A stretch of DNA of 27,786 nucleotides. Source: an uncultured Armatimonadota bacterium. GTDB taxonomy: Bacteria > Armatimonadota > Fimbriimonadia > Fimbriimonadales > Fimbriimonadaceae. Of this stretch, positions 16,215 through 23,908 are shown piece after piece. The stretch covers positions 1 through 27,786 of the forward strand of contig CAMLEL010000001.1 in NCBI GenBank assembly GCA_946478935.1, written 5' to 3'. Numbering within the stretch: the first letter of the stretch is position 1; each line of letters begins with the position of its first letter. The position numbers and the translations under genes are program-made. The notes under the pieces are model-generated. The model made no database searches, was not told the DNA's origin, and was given only the letters and a program-made list of their open reading frames with translations.

Positions 16215-17492
16215 CTAAAAGTCGGTACCTACTACAATGGGCTCGGGTACTGTATAGTGATGGATTCCAATCGTTGCGCTGACAAAGATTGGTGCTAATG
16301 TGTCTACTCCGAAAACCAGTACCGGTATCGTGACTTCTCGTTGTCCTGGGCTAAGTTGTATCAATGCAGGTACGGACGCCAAGTCGGGCCGGCTTACGGA
16401 AGGAATGAGTACCTCGTTCGGACCAGCAGCAATGTCTAGTGTAATCGAAACTGACTTTGGAACAATCACGTTTGTATCCGTAGTTGAGATTGATCCGATA
16501 CCCCGTGAAGTCGGTGGAGCATTTACTTCCAAGACCGCAATTCGTTTTGAATTACCTGCTTCCACTGTTCCCAAAATCGTGATGAATGACGCCGTGCCGA
16601 TTTCATATGGCAAGAAACCGTTAAGGACGCGATCTTGAAACTTGTAATATTCGCCGTCGATAAAGGCACTCTTTCCTCCGAACCACATGCAAGTGCCCGT
16701 GCTATTAATTGAAGTTGAGGTAACTTTTAGATCATCGAGTTTCTCGATTTGATAGCTTGAGTCCCTTCGCCAAACAACGGGTAGGTATCGTCCATTTGAT
16801 TCCTGTGCAATACCGACAATATCTCCATTTGAATTCATTCCCTGAGCCTGACTCTCACGACCGCCTAACGTTCCTAAGTCGGACATCGTTCCTTGGAACC
16901 AAACAAATGCGCGCATCCGACCTTCCGAATTAAGAGACCACCCACAAATGTAACCCATCGTGTTTACGCCAGTCGCACAACTCTCATTGCCACCCAACGT
17001 ACCCAATGATGTAGGAATGCCAAGACGCCAGAGCGTCGCCAACTTTTGGCCACTTAAAGTTTCGCTCCAACCCACAAATCTGCCGCTAAAGGAGGCGGAC
17101 AATGCCGCTCCGGAATTCCCGCCTAGAGTTCCCAAGTCTGCCATTGCTCCGTTTTGGTATACGAAGGGTCTGGAGCGGCCCAAATTATCAAGAGACTCAC
17201 CGACCACATACGGATGATTGGGCATTAACTGCGATTCGGCAATGCCTAATGCACGTGCACTGCTCCCACCTAGTGTTGGCAGGTATGTCACCGCGTTATT
17301 GTCACCAGTCAGGATGAACCCGGCGTAGGAACTGTCTAGATTCTCGGACCAACCCGAGAACGATCCCTTGTGCGAAACGCCAGTGACCGAGACGTTCTTC
17401 CCCGGAATGGGCAGCAGGATCTGAGCCAAGCAAGTTGAAGATATGACAAGAAACGAAGCAAAACTCAAAGAACGCAAGATTGCATTAAACAC
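16215..17492 (-). CDS. Secreted HAF-repeat protein with C-terminal Ig-like module
   Basis: The 425-residue protein has a signal peptide (FNAILRSLSFASFLVISSTCLA, then Gln) and then HAF-family extracellular repeats: units end in TLGG at TYLPTLGG, ADLGTLGG, TSLGTLGG and SDLGTLGG, each followed by a G-x-N-x-x-G-x-(I/V)-x-G-W motif. The repeats are likely blades of a beta-propeller. A C-terminal part (about 325-420) looks like an Ig-like module (SVSITLDIAAGPNEVLIPSV, ALIQLSPGQREVTIPV). The start is GTG at 17490-17492, supported by GGAG about 9 nt upstream. It is followed after 2 bp by the cyclase gene, so the two are surely one transcript. The role is unknown; surface or secreted binding is likely. 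Confidence 0.85.
   Translation of the reverse strand: MFNAILRSLSFASFLVISSTCLAQILLPIPGKNVSVTGVSHKGSFSGWSENLDSSYAGFILTGDNNAVTYLPTLGGSSARALGIAESQLMPNHPYVVGESLDNLGRSRPFVYQNGAMADLGTLGGNSGAALSASFSGRFVGWSETLSGQKLATLWRLGIPTSLGTLGGNESCATGVNTMGYICGWSLNSEGRMRAFVWFQGTMSDLGTLGGRESQAQGMNSNGDIVGIAQESNGRYLPVVWRRDSSYQIEKLDDLKVTSTSINSTGTCMWFGGKSAFIDGEYYKFQDRVLNGFLPYEIGTASFITILGTVEAGNSKRIAVLEVNAPPTSRGIGSISTTDTNVIVPKSVSITLDIAAGPNEVLIPSVSRPDLASVPALIQLSPGQREVTIPVLVFGVDTLAPIFVSATIGIHHYTVPEPIVVGTDF
16855..17285 (-). repeat. HAF protein repeats (about four units)
   Basis: Coding repeats of about 45 codons, each with a TLGG core encoded near 16865, 16995, 17125 and 17270 (plus-strand CCxCCTAxxGTxCC-like). They are diverged at the DNA level, so this is an old protein repeat rather than a recent tandem duplication. 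Confidence 0.65.
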
Positions 17493-17513
17493 CGGACTTT
17501 CTCCATCACTTGT

Positions 17514-17533
17514 GCCGATTTCTTTGGATCGGC
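17514..17533 (-). promoter_or_regulatory. 5' leader stem-loop before the HAF-repeat gene
   Basis: GCCGAT and ATCGGC are perfect 6-bp arms around an 8-nt loop, 21 nt upstream of the GTG start. If the promoter at 17547-17574 is used, the hairpin would sit close to the 5' end of the message and could protect it from decay. It does not overlap the SD. Confidence 0.35.
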
Positions 17534-17546
17534 AATAGTATGACCC

Positions 17547-17574
17547 ATTCTACACCAGTCTTTTGCATTCCCAA
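17547..17574 (-). promoter_or_regulatory. Candidate sigma70-type promoter of the HAF/cyclase operon
   Basis: On the minus strand TTGGGA (17574-17569) and TAGAAT (17552-17547) are separated by 16 bp. These match the -35 (4 of 6) and -10 (5 of 6) consensus. The predicted start near 17540 gives a leader of about 48 nt before the GTG. This is the best promoter I can see in the gap 17493-17661, which otherwise holds only short inverted repeats (e.g. GGTGT/ACACC at 17585-17601). Confidence 0.45.
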
Positions 17575-17661
17575 AGTGATTTCAGGTGTCTCGGGAACAC
17601 CTACTTCATAATTCTTCGTCTCAGGGTAATAGGTTCGGAGCAGACGTAGGAAGTGACCCCA

Positions 17662-18213
17662 GTGAAGTTATATGCCCTAGTAGTTCTCGTTGGAATTGCA
17701 CTTGGCTCGCCAGCACAAGTCAAGGTGTCGGAGCGTCTTGGAACGACGGAAACGATGAACAAGGTGCGGCCGGGCATGGCAATCAACAGCCAAGACCGAG
17801 CTTTCTTCAAAGTCGCGCTGGAGACAAACGTTCTGGAGGGACGGCTCGGAGAACTCGCACAAAAGCGGGGCGCCTCGAGTTGGGTTCGAGAATACGGCAA
17901 GATGATGGTCCATGAACACTCGATGGGCTTCAACGAACTCAAAGTCATCGGCTCGAAGCTAAGATTGCCAGTCTCTAAGAATCTTTCGTCGGCCAGCCAA
18001 AACGTGCTTGCACGCCTTTCGCGCCTCTCAGGATCAGCCTTTGATCGTGCCTACCGAATTGAGATGATGCGTGGTCATGCCACTTACTTGGACAAGATCG
18101 AGCAAGAGATCAAGCGGGGCAACAACTCCCTGATTCGCAACCACGCGATCACGGCAGGTCCGGTTGTTCGGTTGCACGGGAAAATGGCCGAGCGCAAAGT
18201 CACCAAGATCTAA
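17662..18213 (+). CDS. DUF4142 exported protein
   Basis: The 183-residue protein begins with a signal peptide (MKLYALVVLVGIALGSPAQ). The mature part is a helical DUF4142 domain: NSQDRAFFKVALETNVLEGRLGELAQKRG, then VREYGKMMVHEHSMGFNEL, and FDRAYRIEMMRGHATYLDKIE (each in the family order). It belongs to the ferritin-like/DUF305-like four-helix bundles, with conserved His in VHEHS and RGHA, but metal binding is not established. I choose GTG 17662, which has AGGAAG about 9 nt upstream, rather than GTG 17653, which overlaps that SD. It is a single gene facing the pdhB operon. Function is unknown; often linked to envelope stress. Confidence 0.85.
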   Translation: MKLYALVVLVGIALGSPAQVKVSERLGTTETMNKVRPGMAINSQDRAFFKVALETNVLEGRLGELAQKRGASSWVREYGKMMVHEHSMGFNELKVIGSKLRLPVSKNLSSASQNVLARLSRLSGSAFDRAYRIEMMRGHATYLDKIEQEIKRGNNSLIRNHAITAGPVVRLHGKMAERKVTKI

Positions 18214-18245
18214 TGGGGTAGGCGACCGGTGTCCGGTGGAAATTT

Positions 18246-18275
18246 CCGCTGACAGTTCCTGCCCTCGGTTAGCGG
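18246..18275. terminator. Candidate hairpin between convergent genes
   Basis: CCGCTGAC (18246-18253) can pair with GTTAGCGG (18268-18275) over 8 bp including one G-U, with a 14-nt loop. It lies in the 102-bp gap where the DUF4142 gene and pdhB converge. There is no T-tract, so termination is only suggested by position. A short perfect palindrome GGAAATTTCC lies just before it. Confidence 0.3.
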
Positions 18276-18315
18276 TGTAGGCTACTGCCGAGCAAGGCGA
18301 ATCACAAGTGGGTGG

Positions 18316-19299
18316 CTATCCCAAGATCTTTTTGACTGCTTCAACGACATGGTTTTCGTTCGTCACAGCCTCCAACTCAAGGACGCGTGAATAAGGCATC
18401 GGAACGTTTAACCCGCCGACCCTTCCTACCGGAGCGTCGAGGTCATCGAAACAGTCTTCGCTGATTCTTGAATGAATCTCGGCGCCAAAGCTGCCGCTCT
18501 TCCAATCCTCGTACACCACAACCGCTCGATTGGTCTTCCGCACGGACGCGTAAATCGTCTCAGTGTCGAGCGGCAAGAGTGATCGAACGTCGACGACTTC
18601 AGCGTCGATCCCATCTTTGGCCAAGAGTTCGGCCGCTTGCAGGTTTACTTGCGACATAAGCGAATAGCCCACAAGTGAGATGTCCTTCCCTTCTTTCAAG
18701 ATCTGAGCTTTGCCAAAGGGGACTGTGTACTCCTTATCTTCTAATTGACCCTTCATGGCATAGAGCCGAGGGTGCTCATAAAAAACGACCGGATTATCAT
18801 CCGCTATCGCCGTTTTTAACATTCCGTAGACGTCGGCGACTGTAGCGGGTGCGACGACTTTCAAACCCGGTACGTGGGCATACCAGCCCTCCATCGAGTG
18901 GCTATGCTGCGCAGACAACTGCTTGGCCGCACCTCCGGGACCTCGAATCACAATCGGACACTTAACGATTCCGTTTGACATGTAATGGATCTTCGCCGTA
19001 TGGTTGATGATTTGATCCAAGGCCAAAATCGAGAAGCTCATCGTCATGAATTCAACGATCGGGCGAAGGCCCGCCATCGCTGCGCCGGTAGCCAAGCCCA
19101 TGAATCCGGCTTCAGTAATGGGGGTATCCACCACTCTTCGCGTCCCGTACTTTGGGAAGAATCCTTTCGTTACCTTGAAGGTGCCCTCATATCTTCCGAT
19201 GTCCTCGCCCATTAGAAAGACGTCCGGGTTCTTGTCCATTTCCTCGAACATGCTCTTTTGGAGAGCTTCGCGGTAAGTCATTTCGAGTGTGTTAGCCAT
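18316..19299 (-). CDS. pdhB: Pyruvate dehydrogenase E1 component, beta subunit
   Basis: The E1 beta chain forms, with E1 alpha, the thiamine-diphosphate enzyme that decarboxylates pyruvate (or a branched 2-oxo acid) and acylates lipoyl-E2. From the ATG at 19297-19299 it is 327 residues (MANTLEMTYREALQKSM), the usual length. Family motifs are LMGEDIGRYEGTF, VDTPITEAGFMGLATGAAMAG (two blocks), IRGPGGAAKQLSAQHSHSME, VVAPATVADVYGML, VVFYEHP, VVDVRSLLPLD and VVYEDW. An upstream in-frame extension reaching 19467 has no conservation and overlaps pdhA, so I reject it. It lies 46 bp after pdhA. No E2 or E3 gene is in the window. Pyruvate versus branched-chain specificity is not certain. Confidence 0.93.
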   Translation of the reverse strand: MANTLEMTYREALQKSMFEEMDKNPDVFLMGEDIGRYEGTFKVTKGFFPKYGTRRVVDTPITEAGFMGLATGAAMAGLRPIVEFMTMSFSILALDQIINHTAKIHYMSNGIVKCPIVIRGPGGAAKQLSAQHSHSMEGWYAHVPGLKVVAPATVADVYGMLKTAIADDNPVVFYEHPRLYAMKGQLEDKEYTVPFGKAQILKEGKDISLVGYSLMSQVNLQAAELLAKDGIDAEVVDVRSLLPLDTETIYASVRKTNRAVVVYEDWKSGSFGAEIHSRISEDCFDDLDAPVGRVGGLNVPMPYSRVLELEAVTNENHVVEAVKKILG

Positions 19300-19345
19300 G
19301 TTTGGTAATGTCTTGATTCGTTCAGGTGATTCAATCTGATGGAGA

Positions 19346-20362
19346 CTAGTGGCCCTTCTCCACGTCCATATCAGTGTAAATGTTGTCGTACACTTCGCTC
19401 GGATCTGGATGGGGGCTTGCGTCAGCTTCTTCATAGATCCGATCGACCTGTTCGATAATCTCCGCATCGATCGCTTCGACAGTCTCTGCCGTTAGGATTT
19501 TGCGCTCGAGAAGGACCTGCTCAAGGCGCTTGATCGGATCGCGCTTCCAAGCCGCTTCTTCTTCTTCCTTGGTGCGATAGAGCTGCCTGTCTTGATCAGC
19601 GGCACCGTGCCCGGCGTACCGATAGGTCATGATTTCGACCCAATACGGCTGCTGATTCTTTCGAACCCAATCGACAATTCGCTGAGCGTCCTTTTTCATC
19701 TGAAGGACATCCATGCCGTCGATCCGTTCACTCTTGATGCCGAACGGGATGCCACGTTTCCAAAGCTCAGGATCTGCGGCGTGATACTCAAGCCGTGTTC
19801 CCATGGCGAACTCGTTGTTTTCGACGATAAAGATGCACGGCAGGTCCCAGAGACCAGCCATGTTCAAGGTCTCGAACACAACACCTTGGTTGGCGGCGCC
19901 ATCACCCATGAAGTTGAGGGTGACGCGGTCCTCGCCCCGGTACTTTGAAGCAAAAGCCAACCCAGCGCCCAACGGGATGTGCCCGCCGACGATTCCCCAG
20001 CCGCCGTAAAAGCCCCGCTCGGGATCGAAGATGTGCATGGACCCGCCTTTGCCACCGGCAGTGCCAGCCTTACGGCCCATCAATTCGGCCATGACGGCCA
20101 CAGGATCGGTGCCCAGCAAGAGGGCATGTGCGTGATCGCGGTAGGCCGTGATCACATAGTCCTCACCTTTGCGAATGGACTCTAGCCAACCTACGGCAAG
20201 GGCTTCCATGCCAATGTAGGTGTGCATGTATCCGCCCACTTTGCCTTGGCGATAGGCAAGGTTGCACTTCTCTTCGAAGTGCCGCAGGAAGACCATGTCG
20301 CGGTAATACTGCTCCAGGATTGCCGGAGATTCGGTGGAATTCTTTTCGGCTTGTTTGGCCAA
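19346..20362 (-). CDS. pdhA: Pyruvate dehydrogenase E1 component, alpha subunit
   Basis: E1 alpha binds thiamine diphosphate at the dimer interface with E1 beta. The 338-residue protein shows YRDMVFLRHFEEKC, GQEA-like GMEALAVG, YRDHAHAL, GTAGGKGGSMH, GGHIPLGAG, and the TPP signature from GDGAANQG (153-160) to Asn182 in VENNEFAMGT, followed by RYAGHGAADQ. The start is TTG at 20362; SD AGAGG lies 6 nt upstream, which supports it, and there is no better ATG. Before it lies a 160-bp gap with a candidate promoter. The SD can pair with an upstream ACCTCT (20395-20400 on the plus strand reads AGAGGT), which could mask it. Confidence 0.93.
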   Translation of the reverse strand: MAKQAEKNSTESPAILEQYYRDMVFLRHFEEKCNLAYRQGKVGGYMHTYIGMEALAVGWLESIRKGEDYVITAYRDHAHALLLGTDPVAVMAELMGRKAGTAGGKGGSMHIFDPERGFYGGWGIVGGHIPLGAGLAFASKYRGEDRVTLNFMGDGAANQGVVFETLNMAGLWDLPCIFIVENNEFAMGTRLEYHAADPELWKRGIPFGIKSERIDGMDVLQMKKDAQRIVDWVRKNQQPYWVEIMTYRYAGHGAADQDRQLYRTKEEEEAAWKRDPIKRLEQVLLERKILTAETVEAIDAEIIEQVDRIYEEADASPHPDPSEVYDNIYTDMDVEKGH

Positions 20363-20367
20363 CTTGT

Positions 20368-20400
20368 ACCTCTGAAAAATTCTAATTGCGGTCGAGAGGT
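20368..20400 (-). promoter_or_regulatory. Inverted repeat covering the pdhA ribosome-binding site
   Basis: On the minus strand ACCTCT (20400-20395) is complementary to AGAGGT (20373-20368), which holds the AGAGG SD of pdhA. The arms are 6 bp with a 21-nt loop. This could be chance, but it would directly affect pdhA translation. Confidence 0.25.
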
Positions 20401-20446
20401 CCGGGCATTCCGCTGCGCCATTGAAGCTTGGGGCCTGTGACGATTA

Positions 20447-20475
20447 GTTATACCCCGGGGGATAGGGTTGCCTAA
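20447..20475 (-). promoter_or_regulatory. Candidate promoter of pdhA-pdhB
   Basis: TATAAC (20452-20447, 5 of 6 match to the -10) lies 17 bp downstream of TTAGGC (20475-20470, weak -35). The spacer contains the palindrome CCCCGGGG. Predicted leader length is about 78 nt. The remaining gap 20476-20522 shows nothing else I recognise. Confidence 0.35.
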
Positions 20476-20522
20476 CCAAAGGCATGACCATGGATCGGTC
20501 GCGCCATGCGGTACCGAGGTGT

Positions 20523-21590
20523 CTACGGGCGTCCTACAACCAGAAACGCCCTTGCCGCACTTGCCTGATCGATCAGGGCAAACCTCTTCTTGTCCTTGCC
20601 GATTGGCCGGTCCCACCGATCGGCAAACCGCCCGTCGGGGGTTCGGGCATGTTCATCTGCGAACTTCAGCGCTTTCACGAGGCGGTCGCGCAGTTGCGAG
20701 TCCTTCGGTTCAACGGACAACAGGCCCTCAAACCAAAGGTGGACGAATCGTCCACCATCCTTCGCAGCTCCTGTTTTGGGATCGAGCCAATGATTGATTG
20801 ACGATTCAAAAACTCTTTTGAGATTGACGGCTTCGATCGGTGTGACTCCGTCAAGCATCTTCCAGCCTTTTAGGTAGAGACCCGTGTTATAGGTCCACTT
20901 AGTCTTCTCGATCTTGCCAGAAAGAGCGATATTGTCCCAGATCAATCCGTCCGCCGGGTCCTGGAGGTTGGCTTGGGTCCACCTGAGCAAGTCCTCGGCC
21001 TTCTTCTGTAACCGTGCGCTTTGGCGGTACTTTGCCACCGCGAGACAGGCCGCCGCGCTGGGTGCGTTGCTGCATGCGTTCTTGGAAGCTTTGTCGCTTT
21101 CACGCCAATAGATGCCACCGCCGAGATTGCCGTCTTCCCCGCTCAAGACATATTCAAGTGCTTCTTCGGCCCAATCAAGATACTTCTTGTCACCCAGGAT
21201 CTCGTACGTCTCGACGAGCGCGAGTACCATCCACGCGTTATCGTCGTAGTATCGGTCCACATCCTTCGGGCCAGGCAGCACGTCGTATCCAGCCACTGGC
21301 GGTTTTGTATTCCAGTAGGAGCGGCTCGCATCGGCATACTCTCGGAGCCACTTCCTGTACTTAGGTTCAACCTTGGCAGCGGCATTCAGCGCGGAGAGCA
21401 AGACTCCGGTACCCCAATTGAAGCAAGGACCCGATTTTTCGCCGTCGATTCCAATGTCCTCGGCATAAAGCCTGGATGCTGGAAGGTAATAGTCGCGTCG
21501 AATCTGCTCCACGATCTCGATTCCGCGCTTTTGGTAGTCTAGCGGCAGTTGTGGGACGCTCGTCATCGCCAAAGCAAAGGTGATCAGCAT
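20523..21590 (-). CDS. Glycoside hydrolase family 76-like protein
   Basis: GH76 enzymes are alpha-1,6-mannanases with an (alpha/alpha)6 barrel. The 355-residue protein shows FNWGTGVLLSAL (57-68), the catalytic Asp pair in YYDDNAWMVLALVETYE (Asp116-Asp117), GNLGGGIYWRES, NACSNAPSAAACLAVA, and LIWDNIALSG. These match the family in order. Near position 1 there is a short hydrophobic stretch (MLITFALAMTS) without basic residues, so export is uncertain; a stop codon six codons upstream excludes a longer reading. The ATG lies 15 bp after the SDF symporter gene, which suggests co-transcription. The substrate could be mannan-like or another alpha-linked glycan. Confidence 0.75.
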   Translation of the reverse strand: MLITFALAMTSVPQLPLDYQKRGIEIVEQIRRDYYLPASRLYAEDIGIDGEKSGPCFNWGTGVLLSALNAAAKVEPKYRKWLREYADASRSYWNTKPPVAGYDVLPGPKDVDRYYDDNAWMVLALVETYEILGDKKYLDWAEEALEYVLSGEDGNLGGGIYWRESDKASKNACSNAPSAAACLAVAKYRQSARLQKKAEDLLRWTQANLQDPADGLIWDNIALSGKIEKTKWTYNTGLYLKGWKMLDGVTPIEAVNLKRVFESSINHWLDPKTGAAKDGGRFVHLWFEGLLSVEPKDSQLRDRLVKALKFADEHARTPDGRFADRWDRPIGKDKKRFALIDQASAARAFLVVGRP

Positions 21591-21605
21591 GGTTGAGTTC
21601 GGGCT

Positions 21606-22910
21606 CTATGCGGGAGCGGGTTCTGACTCCGATTCCATTTGGGCCACGCAAGCGGCAATCGTCATATCACCGGTTACGTTGAGGACGGTTCGACTCATAT
21701 CCATGATTCGGTCAATTCCCACAACCAGGCCGACTGCGCCGGCCGGAACCTTCAGGGTAGCCAAAACGCCAGCAATCATCGGAATCGAGCCGCTCGGTAC
21801 GCCTGCGGTCCCGATGCCTCCGACAATGGCCAGCCCCATCACCATAAATTGCTGACCGAGGGTCAGGTCGACTCCAAAGAGCCTCGAAAGGAAAATGATC
21901 GTAATGCCTTCGAATAAAGCGGTGCCGTTCTGATTGGCGGTCGCTCCAACTGTCAACACGAAATTTCCGATGCGACGTGGAATCCCAAGATCTTCCTCTG
22001 AGGCCTTGAGAGCAGTCGGAAGCGTCGCATTGCTGGAGCTTGTGGCGAACGCCGTCGTCATGACCGTCCGCATCTGGCGGAAAAACTCAGCTGGGTTGCG
22101 TTTGGCGACGTACTTGAGGACCAGCGTGTAGGTGACGAATTGGTGAACGGCCAGGGCGACCAGCACGACAACGACATAGCCGGCCAACGTGATAAACAGG
22201 TCGAGACCCAGCTTGGCGCCTGCTGCGAACACTAGCCCAAAGACGCCGATCGGGGCAAACATCATCGCAAAGTCGATCACTTTTAGCGAGACTGCGAACA
22301 AGCCCTCCAATACAGCCTTCAGAGGTTGCGCCTTCTCCGCCTCGATCGATGCCAACGCGATGCCGAAAATCAGACAGAAGACCATGAAAGGCAAGATGCC
22401 CCCGCTGAACGTGGCGACTGCTTCTCGCAGTGGATTCTTTGGAATCATTCCCAGAGCAGCTTTATCTTTCTCCTGTACAGGGTCTGGCGTGGAGGTCTGC
22501 TCTTTCGTGTATTGAGCAATCAGTTCAGCCTTCTTGTCGGTCGAGATGGATTTGGAAGGATCAACCAGATTGATCGCACCGACGCCAATCAAAACCGCGA
22601 TGGCGCTCAACACGATGGTCATTAGCAGCGACCTTACTCCGATACGCCCGATTTTACGAACGTCGCCTAGTTCCGAGACTCCCAGAAGGAGGGCGGAAAA
22701 GAGCAACGGTACGACGACCATGAAGATGAGATTCAGAAAGACTTCGCCAATTGCTCCTGCCCAATCGATCGCCTGCTTGAGCGTTTCCTCATCCTGAACG
22801 AATCGCTTGGCCAGTAATCCAAATACTGCGCCGAGGACGAGCCCGATCAGGATCTTTGTGTGGAGGGCCACCCTTTTACGGGGGCCGGGTTCGATTGCGC
22901 CAAGTTCCAT
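21606..22910 (-). CDS. Dicarboxylate/amino acid:cation symporter (SDF/DAACS family)
   Basis: The 434-residue protein is an inner-membrane elevator-type transporter that uses Na+ or H+ to import glutamate, aspartate or C4-dicarboxylates. Family marks are TKILIGLVLGAVFGLL and FLNLIFMVVVPLLFSALL in the N-terminal half, then the HP1 serine-rich loop ATSSSNATLPTAL, the TM7 motif GATANQNGTALFEG (in place of the common NMDGT), the HP2 loop GTAGVPSGSIPM, and the TM8 motif GIDRIMDMSRTVLNVTGD with the substrate-contacting Asp and Asn. An inserted polar loop (about 125-155, KSISTDKKAEL...) lies between helices. It is first in an operon with the GH76-like gene and divergent from the thioredoxin-like gene. 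Confidence 0.93.
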   Translation of the reverse strand: MELGAIEPGPRKRVALHTKILIGLVLGAVFGLLAKRFVQDEETLKQAIDWAGAIGEVFLNLIFMVVVPLLFSALLLGVSELGDVRKIGRIGVRSLLMTIVLSAIAVLIGVGAINLVDPSKSISTDKKAELIAQYTKEQTSTPDPVQEKDKAALGMIPKNPLREAVATFSGGILPFMVFCLIFGIALASIEAEKAQPLKAVLEGLFAVSLKVIDFAMMFAPIGVFGLVFAAGAKLGLDLFITLAGYVVVVLVALAVHQFVTYTLVLKYVAKRNPAEFFRQMRTVMTTAFATSSSNATLPTALKASEEDLGIPRRIGNFVLTVGATANQNGTALFEGITIIFLSRLFGVDLTLGQQFMVMGLAIVGGIGTAGVPSGSIPMIAGVLATLKVPAGAVGLVVGIDRIMDMSRTVLNVTGDMTIAACVAQMESESEPAPA

Positions 22911-22985
22911 GGATTTCTACCGACTCGAATTCCAGACGAACTTACCCCAGTCATCGAAACCGGAATTTTGCAATCGGGTTGGCGT

Positions 22986-22991
22986 TATGAT
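22986..22991 (+). promoter_or_regulatory. Candidate -10 box, leaderless type
   Basis: TATGAT (5 of 6 match) ends 6 nt before the ATG at 22998, and no SD is present. Transcription from it would start at about the A of the ATG. No good -35 is visible in the 87-bp divergent gap. Confidence 0.45.
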
Positions 22992-22997
22992 AGTTAG

Positions 22998-23549
22998 ATG
23001 TTCTCGGCGGCCCTTGCAATGGCGTTGATTGGACAGATGGCACGTCCTGATGCCGTCTGCGTCGACTTGGCCGGCGAAAGAGTGATCCCATTGCAAAGGA
23101 AGACCGGAAGGCAGGCTACCGTCCTTATCTTCTATCTCGCCCACTGTCCTATCGCGCGGAAGATGACGCCGGAGATCAATCGGGTTTATCGAGAATTCGA
23201 GCCGAAAGGGGTGAACTTCGTCATGGTCCATGAAGACTTGATGCTCGCTCCGTCGGAAGTTTCAAAGGAAGCCAAATCGTTTGGCCTGCTTCCAACCATT
23301 GTTATCGACCGCTGGCGAAGCCAAATGCGAGTTTCCGGGGCAACCATCAGCCCGGAAGCTGTCGTTTACGATTCAAACATGCGACTCAGGTATCGCGGAC
23401 GGATTTCCAACCTGTTCTATGGCTTGGGAAAGATGCGTCCAAAAACAACTTCACGCGACCTTCAAATGGCTCTCAAATCAATACTGAGCAAGCAGGACTC
23501 GGACGTCGTCACGACGCAGGCGGTCGGCTGCATCCTGCCGAAGTTGTAA
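22998..23549 (+). CDS. Thioredoxin-fold (redoxin-like) protein with single active-site Cys
   Basis: The 183-residue protein has a short hydrophobic N-terminus (MFSAALAMALIGQMA), then a thioredoxin fold: TVLIFYLAHCPIARKMTPEINRVY in two parts, GVNFVMVHED, FGLLPTIVID, ISPEAVVYD, RYRGRISN and TTQAVGCILPKL. This matches the AhpC/TSA-like proteins with HCP(I/V)(A/S)N...PEI that are common in Planctomycetes and relatives. Instead of CxxC it keeps Cys50 and a C-terminal Cys178. A short cis-Pro-type LLPT motif is present. It overlaps the next start by 1 bp (TAATG), so the next protein is probably made with it. Its redox partner is unknown. Confidence 0.8.
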   Translation: MFSAALAMALIGQMARPDAVCVDLAGERVIPLQRKTGRQATVLIFYLAHCPIARKMTPEINRVYREFEPKGVNFVMVHEDLMLAPSEVSKEAKSFGLLPTIVIDRWRSQMRVSGATISPEAVVYDSNMRLRYRGRISNLFYGLGKMRPKTTSRDLQMALKSILSKQDSDVVTTQAVGCILPKL

Positions 23550-23851
23550 TGCTGAAATCGAGCGTTCGATTGTCCACTGCTTGCCTTGTCACGCTGGGGC
23601 TATTCGACCTCGTTGCGACCATCCTATTGCTCGCCATGGGTATGGCTGAAGGCAATCCGATCTTCTCTCGTTTACTTCAACTCGGAGTGCCGATATTTGT
23701 CCTCAGCAAAGTGATCTTCTTGGTGGGTCCGATCCTATTGATAGAATACGCTCGGATTGACCATCCAAAATCCGCGGAGCAGGCGACTTGGATCGCCTTT
23801 ACCGCTTACGCGTTTTTATTCGTTCTGCAACTCCTGCGCATCGGAGCATAG
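23549..23851 (+). CDS. DUF5658 small membrane protein
   Basis: The 100-residue protein has three or so membrane helices (about 9-30, 45-65 and 79-98). The stretch LGLFDLVATILLLAMGMAEGNPIF has the DUF5658 pattern, a polar D in the first helix and a conserved E-x-NP after it. The start codon shares an A with the stop of the thioredoxin-like gene (TAATG). Function is unknown for the family. Confidence 0.7.
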   Translation: MLKSSVRLSTACLVTLGLFDLVATILLLAMGMAEGNPIFSRLLQLGVPIFVLSKVIFLVGPILLIEYARIDHPKSAEQATWIAFTAYAFLFVLQLLRIGA

Positions 23852-23908
23852 TGCCGGTCCGTCTTGCTTGTTGACGCGTGCGAACCTGTAGTTTTGACAG
23901 CGTCGAAC

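Noticed and set aside
19300..19467. Upstream extension of pdhB by 56 codons
   Set aside because: It overlaps pdhA and is not conserved; the pdhB family begins at MANTLEMTYREAL.
23894..23899. Perfect TTGACA before the small membrane protein
   Set aside because: It lies only 9 bp before the ATG with no -10 box at the right distance, so it is probably not a -35 element.
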